Source of the DNA: Ramlibacter pinisoli
GTDB lineage: Bacteria; Pseudomonadota; Gammaproteobacteria; Burkholderiales; Burkholderiaceae_C
DNA: 64,000 nucleotides
Direction: 5' to 3'
NCBI RefSeq assembly: GCF_009758015.1
Contig: NZ_WSEL01000009.1
Span: forward strand, 682,001 to 746,000
The translations under genes were made by a program, and so were the position numbers. Positions within the stretch are counted from its first letter, which is position 1; every line of letters starts with the position of its first letter. Below are positions 8,947 to 19,307 of this stretch, one piece after another. The notes beneath the pieces are model-generated. The model worked only from the letters and a program-made list of their open reading frames with translations. It was not told the origin of the DNA and did not search any database.

Positions 8947-10209
8947 ATGGGCGAAGGTTTCTGGATCGGCCTCCCGGCCGGCATGGCCGTGCTGTTGGCG
9001 ATCGTGCTCTGGTCCGCCCGGCGGCACCGCAGCCCGAAGCTGGAGGTCGACTGCGACGCGTCCATCGAGCGGCTGATGCCGTCGCTGGCGGGACTCACGC
9101 TGGGCCTGGCCGTCGGGGGCAACCGGCTCGACGTGCTGCAGAACGGCCACTATTTCGACGTACTGGTCGAGCGCATCGGGCAGGCCCGGCGCACCGTGCA
9201 CTTCGAGACCTTCCTGTGGAAGGAAGGCGTGCTCGGCGGCCGCATCGCCGCCGCGCTGGCCGAACGGGCGCGCGCCGGCCTGACCGTGCGCGTCATGCTG
9301 GACGCCACCGGCAGCCGCCAGATCGGCAAGGGTGAGCGCCGCCTGCTGGAAGAAGCCGGCTGCAAGCTGAAGTTCTTCCACAAGCGCACGATCTACAACC
9401 TGGGCGTGCTCACCGACCGCGACCACCGCAAGATCGTGGTGCTCGACGGCCGCGAGGCCTTCGTCGGCGGCCACTGCATCACCGACGACTGGCTCGGCGA
9501 TGCCGAGGACCACCTTCACTCGGCCGACGTCAGCGTGCACGTGCACGGCCCCGTCGTCCATGCGATCCAGGCCGCCTTCAGCGAGAACTGGGCCGGCGAG
9601 ACCGGCGAACTGTTCGTGGGCGACGCGGTCTTCCCGCCGCTGGAGCCTGCCGGCGACACGCTCGTGCACGCCGCCTACGTCAAGCCCGAGAATTCGGCGC
9701 CCGCGGTGAAGATCCTGCACCACACGGTGCTGGGCCTGGCACGCGAGCGCATCTGGATCCAGAACCCCTATTTCATCCCCAAGGCCGAGGCGATCGAGGG
9801 GATGGGGGCCGCGGTGCGGCGCGGCGTCGACGTGCGCGTGCTGATGCCATCGATCGGCGGGTCGGACAACCCGCTGGTGCAGCATGCCGGCCACCGCAAC
9901 TTCGAGAAGCTGCTGCGCTGCGGGGTGCGGCTGTTCGAATATCCGCACACGCTGCTGCACCAGAAGGTCATGACCATCGACGGCCGCTGGTGCGCCGTGG
10001 GATCGACCAACTTCGACGATCGCTCGTTCGACACCAACGACGAGATCACGCTGTCGATCCTGGATGCCGCCCTGGCCCGGCAGCTGGACGCCATCTTCGA
10101 GCGCTACGTGGCCCGTGCGCACGAGATCCAGCTCGATGCGTGGCAGCGCCGTGGCGCCTGGCACAAGCTGGTCGACAACGCGAGCTACCTGCTCAACGAC
10201 GTCTTGTAG
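8947..10209 (+). CDS. Cardiolipin synthase-like phospholipase D superfamily protein
   Basis: This is a 420-residue PLD-superfamily enzyme predicted to condense phosphatidylglycerol into cardiolipin at the inner membrane. An N-terminal hydrophobic helix (about residues 7-23) anchors it. Two HxKxxxxD motifs are present: HRKIVVLD (His about 160) and HQKVMTID (His about 338). Each is followed by a conserved Gly/Asn segment (GGHCITDDW; GSTNFDDRSFDTNDE). The length and single anchor resemble ClsB-type more than ClsA-type synthases. The ATG at 8947 is chosen because the anchor follows at once; no strong ribosome site is visible. Confidence 0.87.
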   Translation: MGEGFWIGLPAGMAVLLAIVLWSARRHRSPKLEVDCDASIERLMPSLAGLTLGLAVGGNRLDVLQNGHYFDVLVERIGQARRTVHFETFLWKEGVLGGRIAAALAERARAGLTVRVMLDATGSRQIGKGERRLLEEAGCKLKFFHKRTIYNLGVLTDRDHRKIVVLDGREAFVGGHCITDDWLGDAEDHLHSADVSVHVHGPVVHAIQAAFSENWAGETGELFVGDAVFPPLEPAGDTLVHAAYVKPENSAPAVKILHHTVLGLARERIWIQNPYFIPKAEAIEGMGAAVRRGVDVRVLMPSIGGSDNPLVQHAGHRNFEKLLRCGVRLFEYPHTLLHQKVMTIDGRWCAVGSTNFDDRSFDTNDEITLSILDAALARQLDAIFERYVARAHEIQLDAWQRRGAWHKLVDNASYLLNDVL

Positions 10210-10218
10210 AAGCCGCGC

Positions 10219-10233
10219 TGGGGAGATGCCCCA
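10219..10233 (+). promoter_or_regulatory. Candidate enhancer (UAS) for a sigma-54 activator
   Basis: The palindrome TGGGGAGATGCCCCA lies about 110 bp upstream of a -24/-12 promoter. The bottom-strand sequence at 12215-12230 reads TGGGGCAGATGCCCCA, the same element with one extra base, at the same distance from another -24/-12 promoter. A further GGGGCACATC half-site follows at about 10242. The equal spacing suggests binding of the NtrC-type regulator encoded nearby; this is inference. Confidence 0.5.
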
Positions 10234-10340
10234 CCCGGATAGGGGCACATCGCACGCAGAGCCAGGCGCTTGCGCCCACCGTGCCTGCGACAAGGGGACG
10301 CCTGCTCGCCCCGCGACCGATGGGTCGAATCGCGCGCCGA

Positions 10341-10356
10341 TGGCACGCACCATGCA
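10341..10356 (+). promoter_or_regulatory. Sigma-54 (-24/-12) promoter
   Basis: TGGCACGCACCATGCA matches the RpoN consensus TGGCACG-N4-TTGC with one mismatch and has the invariant GG and GC ten bases apart. It lies 85 bp before the ATG of the secreted-protein gene. Confidence 0.62.
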
Positions 10357-10440
10357 AGGGCATGGCCCCTCCGGCAGGAACCGTCTCCATGCGTGGCGAT
10401 GGACTCCCGTCCCGGCGTAGTCATCCACTGGGAGACCCCC

Positions 10441-11439
10441 ATGAGCATCCACCTGAAGCTTTCCGCGCTGCACCCACTGGCCATGGCCGTGGTGGGCAGC
10501 GCACTCGCGCTGGCCGCACCGCTGGCCCAGGCCGCCTCGTCCAAGTTCTGCGAGGGCGGCGGCTTCTCCGTCGTGCGCGCGGGGCAGCCCGTCGTCAGCG
10601 GCGACCGCGACGTCCGGCTGCCCGCCGGCACCCTGGGGCAGACCTTCACCGTGCGCGGCCGCTACGTGCAGTTCCAGGTGGTCGCCGCCACCTTCGGCAT
10701 CCAGGACTACCGCTTCCTGGCCTCCAATGCGCCGGGCACGCAGACCGTGGGCGGCGACGCGCCGGTGTTCGAGGCCAAGATCCCCGACCACCGTGGCCGG
10801 GTGCTGGCCGGCGACGTGCTGGTGGAAATCAAGGACGACAGCATCGAGCTGTCGCGCACCGGCACCGGCCTGAGCATGAAGATCCAGGCGAAGGACTGCA
10901 CCCAGGGCGGCCTGTTCCAGATGGAGCCCGAGCGCGCCGATGGCACGGCCACCCGCATCCGGCACGTGCTGGCTGCCGGCACCTTCTACTTCGACAACCC
11001 CAACTTCCGCGCGCGCGAGGGTGACGTCGTGCCGTTCAACCCGAGCGACCCGGCCCGCGCCACCACCGTCACGGTCGCGCCCCGCATCAACTGGGCCAAC
11101 GACATCTCGCCGGTCTTCGTGGGCCGCGACAGCGCGCAGGTCGCCACCCGCGTCATCCCGGCCGGCTGCGACAACCAGATCCGCCGCCGCGACAACACCT
11201 TCGCCACGGTGCAGCACTGCGGGCGCGAGTCCATCTGGGACGTGGCCAGCGGCGGGCGCATGGGCATGGTGACGGGCGAGGACGGGACCGAGGTCGCACC
11301 GCCGCCCACCAACTGCGTGCAGAACTGCCAGGCGCAGAACCGGGTTCGGGGCGGTGCGGTGGTGCTGGGATTTCCGTTCCCGGTGCCCGCCGACGTGCGC
11401 CTGCGTCCGGACTTCTCGACCGGCAACCTGACGCCGTGA
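10441..11439 (+). CDS. Secreted protein of unknown function
   Basis: This is a 332-residue exported protein. A signal peptide covers about residues 1-31 (basic start, long Ala/Leu core, cleavage near AQA^AS). The mature part is beta-rich and has six cysteines that could pair as disulfides, including a CVQNC motif close to the C-terminus. I do not recognise a family. GGGAGA lies 5-6 nt before the ATG. Transcription is likely from the -24/-12 promoter at 10341-10356, so control by the neighbouring two-component system is plausible. Confidence 0.75.
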   Translation: MSIHLKLSALHPLAMAVVGSALALAAPLAQAASSKFCEGGGFSVVRAGQPVVSGDRDVRLPAGTLGQTFTVRGRYVQFQVVAATFGIQDYRFLASNAPGTQTVGGDAPVFEAKIPDHRGRVLAGDVLVEIKDDSIELSRTGTGLSMKIQAKDCTQGGLFQMEPERADGTATRIRHVLAAGTFYFDNPNFRAREGDVVPFNPSDPARATTVTVAPRINWANDISPVFVGRDSAQVATRVIPAGCDNQIRRRDNTFATVQHCGRESIWDVASGGRMGMVTGEDGTEVAPPPTNCVQNCQAQNRVRGGAVVLGFPFPVPADVRLRPDFSTGNLTP

Positions 11440-11484
11440 CATCCTGAAGGCCGCCGGGGCGCCAGCCCCGGCCGGACCGCCCCG

Positions 11485-12051
11485 TCAGTGCAACTGGTGC
11501 AGCGGCAGGGGCGGCACCATCGCCTGCCCGGCCTGCGACCGCACGGCGGCGATGCGCTCCCAGACTTCCGGCCGTCCGCACTCCCATGCGCCCTCGAGCA
11601 GGCGGCAGAAGGCGGGATCGGTCCAGGCCTGCCAGACGATGCGGTCCGCGAAGGCCGTGCCGGCCTGCTCGATCAGGTCTTCCAGCGGCCCCGCGGCCAG
11701 CACGCCCAGCACTTCCGGATCGGACGTGACGCACAGCACCGCGAGGATGGCGCGCCAGCAGTCCTCGAGGCGGCCCGCCTCCGAGAACAGCATGAACCGT
11801 TCGACCGCCCACCACAGGGGGTGCGTGTCCAGGGCCAGCAGGTCGGGATCCTGCTGGGCCAGGCAGTAGGCACGGGCCCAGTCGATGATCTCGGCGGGCG
11901 TCAATTCCACGGCAGCGGCAGCATCGTCCACGGTGCGACCGCAGCGCACCTGCAGCTGCATCGGTGGCACAGCGGGAATCGGGCGCGCCAGGCGCGCGAC
12001 GCGGCTGGCGTGGGCCAGCACGAAACGGCGGCGGGGCGGGCAGGTTCGCAT
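11485..12051 (-). CDS. DUF6869-like protein
   Basis: This is a 188-residue protein. The C-terminal two thirds resemble DUF6869: WARAYCLAQQ, then LEDCWRAILAVL, then VLAAGPLEDLIEQAG, then FADRIVWQAWTDPAF and a final VWERIAAVR. The function is unknown. A shorter start at 11961 is possible. I prefer the ATG at 12051 because GGAG lies 8 nt upstream of it and a -24/-12 promoter is positioned just upstream at 12081-12096. The N-terminal extension is Arg/Pro-rich. The gene is convergent with the secreted-protein gene; a GC hairpin (11453-11472) lies between them. Confidence 0.7.
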   Translation of the reverse strand: MRTCPPRRRFVLAHASRVARLARPIPAVPPMQLQVRCGRTVDDAAAAVELTPAEIIDWARAYCLAQQDPDLLALDTHPLWWAVERFMLFSEAGRLEDCWRAILAVLCVTSDPEVLGVLAAGPLEDLIEQAGTAFADRIVWQAWTDPAFCRLLEGAWECGRPEVWERIAAVRSQAGQAMVPPLPLHQLH

Positions 12052-12080
12052 GCAGGAGTCTCCGGCGAGTCTTGCCGTTT

Positions 12081-12096
12081 TGCACGTCCCGTGCCA
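12081..12096 (-). promoter_or_regulatory. Sigma-54 (-24/-12) promoter
   Basis: On the bottom strand the sequence is TGGCACGGGACGTGCA, matching TGGCACG-N4-TTGC with one mismatch and exact GG-N10-GC spacing. Transcription would start about 20 nt before the ATG of the DUF6869-like gene at 12051. Confidence 0.62.
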
Positions 12097-12207
12097 ATCC
12101 TCGCACGTGCACCCCAGCCGGCTGCAGGCCGCGCGGACACAGGCCTCGCGTCGCTTGGGCTCTCGTGGCACAGGCATGGCCAGGAAGGGTGATTGGGTGC
12201 TGCCGCC

Positions 12208-12239
12208 AAGCGCGTGGGGCATCTGCCCCACCCGCGCTT
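12208..12239. promoter_or_regulatory. Hairpin containing a second TGGGGCA-type enhancer palindrome
   Basis: The inner palindrome at 12215-12230 reads TGGGGCAGATGCCCCA on the bottom strand and nearly equals the element at 10219-10233. It lies about 120 bp upstream of the -24/-12 promoter of the DUF6869-like gene. The outer arms AAGCGCG and CGCGCTT extend it into a long hairpin directly after the stop of the NtrC-type regulator gene. The same sequence could therefore also act as a weak terminator, although no U-tract follows. Confidence 0.5.
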
Positions 12240-13642
<1,403 letters not shown>

Positions 13643-13646
<4 letters not shown>

Positions 13647-14965
13647 CGCGCGATCACCAGATCGACGTTGACCGTCGCCCCGCCCGTTGCACGGCCCACC
13701 AACTCGATCGCGCCGCCGAACCTCTCGACGATGCGTTTGGCCAGCGGCAAGCCCACGCCCAGCCCCGTGCTCTTGGTCGAGCGGCGCGGCACGAACACGT
13801 TGGGCAGTTCCTCCGGCGCCACGCCGGCCCCGTTGTCGCTGATGCTGATGCGCAGCTTGCCCTCGTCGGGGGGCTTGCTGATCGCGAGTTCCACCAGTCC
13901 GCCGCTGGGCATGGCGTCCATCGCATTGGTCAGCAGGCAGTTGAAGACCTGGGTGAGCAAGGCTGCGTCACCCCGCACGGCCGGGGCCTCGTGCAGCGAC
14001 GACGTGGCCACGCGGATCGCGCGGCGCTGGAACACCCGCGCGAAACTGCCCAGGCTGTCGTCCAGCACCTGCGCAATCTGCACGTTCTCGGGTTCGCCGG
14101 ATTCGGGCACCGCGTACGCCAGCAGGTCGCGCACCCAACGCTCCAGGCCGTCGACCTCGTCGACGATGTCGCCGCTGGACTCGCGCACCGTGGCCGACGG
14201 GCTGTCGAGATTGAGTTCCGCGCTGGTGCGGATCGACGCGAGCGGGTTGCGGATGCCGTGCGCCACGGCGGAGGCCATGACCCCCAGCGCGGCCAGGGTC
14301 TCGCTCTCGACCAGCCGGGCCTGCTGGGACTGGATGATGCGGTCGGCTCGCCGCACCACCCACAGCAGCAGCCCGTAAAGGAACAGGCCGCCGCCGACGC
14401 CGCTCCACCACACCAGCCTGGTGCCGTCCTCGATGGCCTCGAACAGCGCGCGCGGATTCTTGTAGACCTCGATCACGCCGACGACGTCCTGGCCGCTGCG
14501 CACCGGCAGGTAGTTCTCCACGTAGCGCAGGACCGTGGCAGGCAGCAGCGCGTGCTCGGCCTTCGTCCCGACGGTGTCGACGCCGACGTGCAGCTTGCCG
14601 TGCAGGGCTTCGTCCAGTTCGGGGTTGTCCTCGAACTTCATGCCGATGAGACTGGAGTCGCTCGACCAGATGATGGTGCGGTCGCGCGAGAAGACATTGG
14701 CCCGCACCACGTCCGGCATGGTCGCGATGCGGTCGAAGAACTCGACCAGGTTGTTGTCGGCTTCCCGCTCGCGCGTGAAGTAGCTGCGCGCATGCTGCAC
14801 CTCGACGATGCCCTGCACGAACTCCATGCTCACGTTCGCGTCCTGCCTCAGCAGGTTTCCCACCAGGAAGCGGGACAGCAGCAACGACGATGCAACGCTG
14901 ACCAGGGCCGTGGTCAACAGCCCGAGAATCGCAAACCAGCGCGTCAGCCTGAACGGGTTCTGCAT
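13643..14965 (-). CDS. Membrane sensor histidine kinase
   Basis: This is a 440-residue kinase with two membrane helices (about 11-33 and 184-205) flanking a periplasmic sensor of about 150 residues. The cytoplasmic part has an H-box around His236 (VAHGIRNPLAS), an N-box NCLLTNAMDAMPSGG, G1 DNGAGV and G2 GLGVGLPLAK. It is the cognate partner of the co-transcribed NtrC-type regulator, with which it overlaps by 4 bp. The signal is unknown. The ATG at 14965 is chosen because it begins directly before the first membrane helix; the open frame extends further upstream. Confidence 0.9.
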
Positions 14966-15173
14966 GGACGGGCCCAAGAATGAGCAGAAGTGGTAAGAGG
15001 ACGTTGCAGGCACGAAGCACCTGCCGGTGAATGGCCGACGCGGTACGCCATCGTGCTCCGGATGAACGAACGGCCTGGGGCCATCCATCCAGCGGAAACA
15101 TCTGATGCGTATTTCTTACAGATTTAGAAGGAGTCGCGGCGTTTGCGCAACGGCCGCGCAGCCACGGTCGGGC

Positions 15174-16211
15174 TCAGGGAAGGTTCTCGCGAAAGATCAC
15201 CTGGCTGCGCACCTGCTCCACGCCACTGTTGGGTTCGCGGCCGTCGCGCAGGTTGGCGAAGATGCGCACGCAGTTCATCACGGCACCCTGCGGGTTCTGC
15301 GTGATCACCGCATCCATGGTCCCGTCGATCAGCAGCGCCCGGGTGTCGGGCGTGAGGCCATGGCCGATGAAGACGGGCTTGCGCGCCAGCCTCGCCTCGT
15401 GGATGGCGCGCCCGATCCCCTCGGCGCCGCCGCCGATGTTGTAGATGCCTGACAGGTCACCGTGCTGCTCGAACAACGCGCGCGCCTGGCGGTAGTTCTT
15501 CTCGGCATCGTCGTGGCCTTCGCGCAACCCGACAACGTGGACGTCCGGGCACTGCTCCTCGAAGAGGTGCAGGAACCCGGCCTCGCGTTCCTCGTGCGCG
15601 CGGTAGCTGAGGGAGCCGGCGATCATCGCCACCTTGGCCGTGCGCCCGCGCGCCGCCGCCCCCATGAAGCGCGCGATCAGGTAGGCGGCGGTGCGGCCGG
15701 CGGCGCGGTTGTCGAGGCCGACATACGCGCTGCGGCTCGAGTTGGACAGGTCGGAGATCAGCGTGACCGTGGGCACGCCGCGGGCCGCCAGGTCGGCCAC
15801 CGCCTCGCGCACCAGCGGGTGCTCCAGCGCCATGAAGGCAATGCCGTCGCATTTCCTGCCGTGCCGCAGCAGCTGGCGGGCCAGCGCCTCGGGATTGAAG
15901 GCCTCGATGTACTCGGCCTGGCAGCGCACGTTGAACGGCGCCCAGTGCTCCTGCGAATAGCCGATCAGGTCGCCGAGCATGCGCAGGAAGCGGTTGCTGC
16001 CCTCCGGGATCAGGAACGCGAGGCGCAGCGGCTTGGGCCCCAGCGTCGTGCGGGCCTGCGCCTCGGACACGTAGCCGATGTCCGCGGCCGCGCGCATGAC
16101 CCGCTGCACGGTGGACGCGCGCACGCCGGCCCGGCCATGGAGCACCCGGTCGACCGTCGCCAGCGACACCTGGGCCCGCTCGGCCACCTCTTCCATGCGC
16201 GGCAACGACAC
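15174..16211 (-). CDS. LacI-family transcriptional regulator (first)
   Basis: This is a regulator of about 345 residues. The N-terminal LacI HTH reads MEEVAERAQVSLATVDRVLH with the hinge after RVMRAAADIGYV. It is followed by a periplasmic-binding-protein-like sensor domain (LRLAFLIPEG; AYVGLDNRAAGRTAAYLIA). The GTG at 16211 is preferred because GAGG lies 8 nt upstream and the HTH needs a few residues before MEEV; TTG at 16226 and ATG at 16196 are alternatives. It is divergent from the TRAP transporter operon and probably controls it in response to a sugar acid. An inverted repeat TCAAA-N6-TTTGA lies in the shared intergenic region. Confidence 0.85.
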   Translation of the reverse strand: MSLPRMEEVAERAQVSLATVDRVLHGRAGVRASTVQRVMRAAADIGYVSEAQARTTLGPKPLRLAFLIPEGSNRFLRMLGDLIGYSQEHWAPFNVRCQAEYIEAFNPEALARQLLRHGRKCDGIAFMALEHPLVREAVADLAARGVPTVTLISDLSNSSRSAYVGLDNRAAGRTAAYLIARFMGAAARGRTAKVAMIAGSLSYRAHEEREAGFLHLFEEQCPDVHVVGLREGHDDAEKNYRQARALFEQHGDLSGIYNIGGGAEGIGRAIHEARLARKPVFIGHGLTPDTRALLIDGTMDAVITQNPQGAVMNCVRIFANLRDGREPNSGVEQVRSQVIFRENLP

Positions 16212-16222
16212 CTCAAGACACC

Positions 16223-16263
16223 TCAAATACCGGTTTGACGCACCAGTCCCTTCGGCCTACTCT
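16223..16263 (+). promoter_or_regulatory. Candidate promoter and LacI operator of the TRAP operon
   Basis: A -35 TTGACG (16235-16240) is separated by 17 bp from a weak -10 TACTCT (16258-16263). The inverted repeat TCAAA-N6-TTTGA (16223-16238) overlaps the -35 box and lies 12 bp upstream of the divergent lacI start. That position suits repression of both directions. AAGGAG at 16321 is the ribosome site for dctP. Confidence 0.45.
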
Positions 16264-16332
16264 AGCGCCGCTGGCAGGAGAGGACAACCCGCCTGTCCTC
16301 AGAACCCATCAGAACCCTTCAAGGAGACTTCC

Positions 16333-17364
16333 ATGCCCCGCACTCCCGTGCCCACCTCCCGCCGTGCCGTCCTGCGCCAGCTGGGTGCCCTGCCGGCCGC
16401 GGCCGTGGCCACCGCGCTGCCCCGCTTCGCGCACGCCGCCGAGTTCTCGCTCAAGTACGGCAACAACCTGCCGGTCACGCACCCGCTGAACGTGCGCGCG
16501 CAGGAGGCGGCCGACCGCATCGCCAAGGACAGCAAGGGCCGGGTCGAGATCAAGATCTTCCCGAACAACCAGCTGGGCGGCGACACCGACATGCTGGCCC
16601 AGGTGCGCTCGGGCGGCATCGACTTCTTCACCCCGTCGGCGCTGGTCATCGCCACCCTGGTCCCGGTGGCGGCCATCAACGCGACCGGCTTCGCGTTCAG
16701 CGACTACAGCCAGGTCTGGGGCGCGATGGACGGCAAGGTGGGCGCGCACGTGCGCGCGGCCATCGGCAAGATGCGCCTGCACGCCTTCGAGAAGATGTGG
16801 GACAACGGCTTCCGCCAGATGACCAGCAGCAAGGGGCCGATCAACACCGCCAAGGACATGGACGGGCTGAAGATCCGGGTGCCGGTGAGCCCGCTGTCGG
16901 TGAGCATGTTCAAGGGCCTGGGCGCCTCGCCCGCCAGCCTGCAGTTCAGCGAGGTGTACTCGGCGCTGCAGACCAAGATCGTCGACGCGCAAGAGAACCC
17001 GCTGCCCATCATCCAGGTGGCCAAGCTGTTCGAGGTGCAGAAGAACTGCTCGCTGTCCAACCACATCTGGGACGGCTTCTGGTTCATCGCCAACGGCCGC
17101 ATGTGGGAGAGCCTGCCGGCCGACCTGAAGACGGTGGTCTCGGGCGCCATCAACGACGCCGGCCTGAAGCAGCGCGAGGACATCAAGAAACTCAACGAGA
17201 CGCTGCAGGCCGATCTGGCGGCCAAGGGGCTGGCGTTCAACAAGGCCAACCCGGACAGCTTCCGCGCCAAGCTGCGCGAGGCCGGCTTCTACGCCGAGTG
17301 GAAGGGCCGCTTCGGCGACGAGGCCTGGGGCCTGCTGGAGCAGTCCGTCGGCAAGCTCGCCTGA
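16333..17364 (+). CDS. dctP: TRAP transporter solute-binding protein
   Basis: This is a 343-residue periplasmic receptor of the DctP family that captures an organic-acid ligand for the TRAP permease. The N-terminus has a Tat-type motif SRRAVLRQLG followed by a hydrophobic segment and a cleavage site near AHAAEF. The mature protein shows family blocks such as NNLPVTHPLNVRAQEAADRI, PNNQLGG and GLKIRVP with the carboxylate-binding Arg. AAGGAG lies 6 nt before the ATG. It is the first gene of a run that continues with the fused permease, VOC protein, RuBisCO-like protein and kinase, so the ligand is probably a branched or C5-C6 sugar acid. Confidence 0.9.
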   Translation: MPRTPVPTSRRAVLRQLGALPAAAVATALPRFAHAAEFSLKYGNNLPVTHPLNVRAQEAADRIAKDSKGRVEIKIFPNNQLGGDTDMLAQVRSGGIDFFTPSALVIATLVPVAAINATGFAFSDYSQVWGAMDGKVGAHVRAAIGKMRLHAFEKMWDNGFRQMTSSKGPINTAKDMDGLKIRVPVSPLSVSMFKGLGASPASLQFSEVYSALQTKIVDAQENPLPIIQVAKLFEVQKNCSLSNHIWDGFWFIANGRMWESLPADLKTVVSGAINDAGLKQREDIKKLNETLQADLAAKGLAFNKANPDSFRAKLREAGFYAEWKGRFGDEAWGLLEQSVGKLA

Positions 17365-17380
17365 TCCCGCCGGGGCGACC

Positions 17381-19258
17381 ATGTCGGCTTCCCTCGCACA
17401 GGACGTGACACCGCCGCCGGCGACGGCCCTGGGTGCCTTGGCGCGCCGCGTCGACACCGCCATCGGCGCCACCGTCGAGGCGGTGGCCGGCAGCCTGGTG
17501 CTGGTGGAGATCGTGGTGTTGCTGGCCGGCGTGATCGCCCGCTACGTCTTCCACAAGCCGCTGGTCTGGTCCGACGAGCTGGCCTCGCTGCTGTTCCTGT
17601 GGCTGTCGATGCTGGGCGCCGTCGTGGCGTTGCGGCGCGGCGAGCACATGCGCATGACCGGCGTGGTCAACCGCGTCGGGCCCCAGGCCCGGGCCATGCT
17701 GGAAACCCTGGCCCTCGCGGTCCCGCTTGCCTTCCTGGCCCTGGTGATGTGGCCGGCGTTCGAGTACGCCAGCGAGGAACTGCCGGTGGTCAGCCCGGCG
17801 ATGGAGGTCAGCAACGCCTGGCGCGCCAGTGCCATCCCCACCGGCCTGGCCCTGATGGCCATCGTGGCCCTGCTGCGGCTGTTCGAGCAGCACGCGTTGC
17901 GGCGCATCGCCATCGCGCTGGCGGCCACCGCGGCCGTCACTCTCCTGTTCTGGCTGGCGGGCCCCCTGCTCGCGCCGCTGGGCAAGTTCAACCTGGTGCT
18001 GTTCTTCGTCATCGTGGTCGCCGCCTGCGTATTCGGCGGCGTGCCGATCGCCTTCTCGTTCGGCCTGGCCACTTTCGGCTACCTGGCGCTGACCACCCGC
18101 ACGCCCATGCTGGTCATGGTGGGCCGCCTCGACGAGGGCATGTCGCACCTCATCCTGCTGGCGGTGCCGCTGTTCATCTTCCTGGGCGCCCTGATCGAGA
18201 TGACCGGCATGGCCCGGGCCATGATCCAGTTCCTGGCCAGCCTGCTGGGCCACGTGCGCGGCGGGCTGTCGTACGTGCTGATCGGCGCGATGTACCTGGT
18301 GTCGGGCATCTCCGGCTCCAAGATCGCCGACATGGCGGCCATCGCCCCGGTGCTGTTCCCCGAGATGAAGCAGCGCGGCGCCAAGCCGGGTGACCTGGTG
18401 GCGCTGCTGTCGGCCACCGGCGCGCAGACCGAGACCATCCCGCCGTCCATCGTGCTCATCACGATCGGCTCGGTCACCGGGGTGTCCATCGCCGCGCTGT
18501 TCACCGGCGGCCTGCTGCCGGCGGTCGTGGTCGGCGCCTTCCTGTGTGCCGTGGTCTGGTGGCGTTACCGCGGCGAGGACCTGTCGCGCGTGCGCCGCTA
18601 CGGCAAGGGCGAGATCGGCCGCTTCCTGCTGGTGGCGCTGCCTGCCATCGCCCTGCCCTTCGTCATCCGCGCCGCCGTGGTCGAGGGCGTGGCCACCGCC
18701 ACCGAGGTGTCGACCATCGGCATCGCCTATTCGGTGCTGGTGGGCGTGTTCATCCACCGCCAGTTCGACCTCAGGCGGCTCAAGCCGATGCTGGTGGAGA
18801 CGGCCTCGCTCACCGGCGCCATCATCTTCATCGTCGGCTGCGCGACGGCCATGGCCTGGGGCCTGACGCAATCGGGCTTCTCGCAGGACCTGGCCATGCT
18901 GATGAAGGCGATGCCCGGCGGCGCCATCGGCTTCATGGCCGTGTCCATCGTCGCCTTCGTGGTGCTGGGCAGCGTGCTGGAGGGCATCCCGGCCATCGTG
19001 CTGTTCGGTCCCCTGCTGTTCCCGATCGCCAAGGCGGTGGGCATCCACGAGGTGCACTACGCGATGGTGGTGATCTTCGCCATGGGCATCGGCCTGTTCG
19101 CGCCGCCCTTCGGCGTGGGCTACTACGGCGCCTGCGCCATCTCCAAGATCCATCCGGACGAGGGCCTGCCGCACATCGGCGGCTACATGGCCGCGCTGTT
19201 CGCCGGCCTGGTCGTCGTCGCCGCGATCCCCTGGATCTCGACCGGTTTCCTCAAGTGA
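17381..19258 (+). CDS. Fused TRAP transporter small and large permease (DctQM)
   Basis: This is a 625-residue inner-membrane protein. Residues about 25-190 form the four-helix DctQ domain (SDELASLLFLWLSMLGAVVA and the MRM motif). The remainder is the DctM antiporter domain, with conserved segments FGVPIAF-like GGVPIAFSFGL, GALIEMTG, GISGSKIADMAAIAPVL, TGAQTETIPPS and FAPPFGVGYY. DctQ-DctM fusions are known in the family. Import is driven by a sodium gradient in characterised systems. It starts 16 bp after dctP and functions with that receptor. Confidence 0.92.
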   Translation: MSASLAQDVTPPPATALGALARRVDTAIGATVEAVAGSLVLVEIVVLLAGVIARYVFHKPLVWSDELASLLFLWLSMLGAVVALRRGEHMRMTGVVNRVGPQARAMLETLALAVPLAFLALVMWPAFEYASEELPVVSPAMEVSNAWRASAIPTGLALMAIVALLRLFEQHALRRIAIALAATAAVTLLFWLAGPLLAPLGKFNLVLFFVIVVAACVFGGVPIAFSFGLATFGYLALTTRTPMLVMVGRLDEGMSHLILLAVPLFIFLGALIEMTGMARAMIQFLASLLGHVRGGLSYVLIGAMYLVSGISGSKIADMAAIAPVLFPEMKQRGAKPGDLVALLSATGAQTETIPPSIVLITIGSVTGVSIAALFTGGLLPAVVVGAFLCAVVWWRYRGEDLSRVRRYGKGEIGRFLLVALPAIALPFVIRAAVVEGVATATEVSTIGIAYSVLVGVFIHRQFDLRRLKPMLVETASLTGAIIFIVGCATAMAWGLTQSGFSQDLAMLMKAMPGGAIGFMAVSIVAFVVLGSVLEGIPAIVLFGPLLFPIAKAVGIHEVHYAMVVIFAMGIGLFAPPFGVGYYGACAISKIHPDEGLPHIGGYMAALFAGLVVVAAIPWISTGFLK

Positions 19259-19307
19259 CCCGGGTCGTGCCGACCCGGCCGTCCCCCATTCCACAAAGGC
19301 AGTTGCA

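Noticed and set aside
11453..11472. GCCGGGGC/GCCCCGGC hairpin as a bidirectional terminator between convergent genes
   Set aside because: The stem is perfect but no T-rich tract follows on either strand, so intrinsic termination cannot be supported; recorded only as a possible structure.
14966..15173. Promoter for the two-component system in the A/T-richer stretch near 15110-15135
   Set aside because: No -35/-10 pair with acceptable spacing or -24/-12 element could be found on the bottom strand.
17237..19294. 685-codon frame on the - strand over the TRAP permease gene
   Set aside because: The His/Asp/Gln/Arg-rich composition with no domain is the antisense of a hydrophobic membrane protein; no ribosome site or family motif was found.
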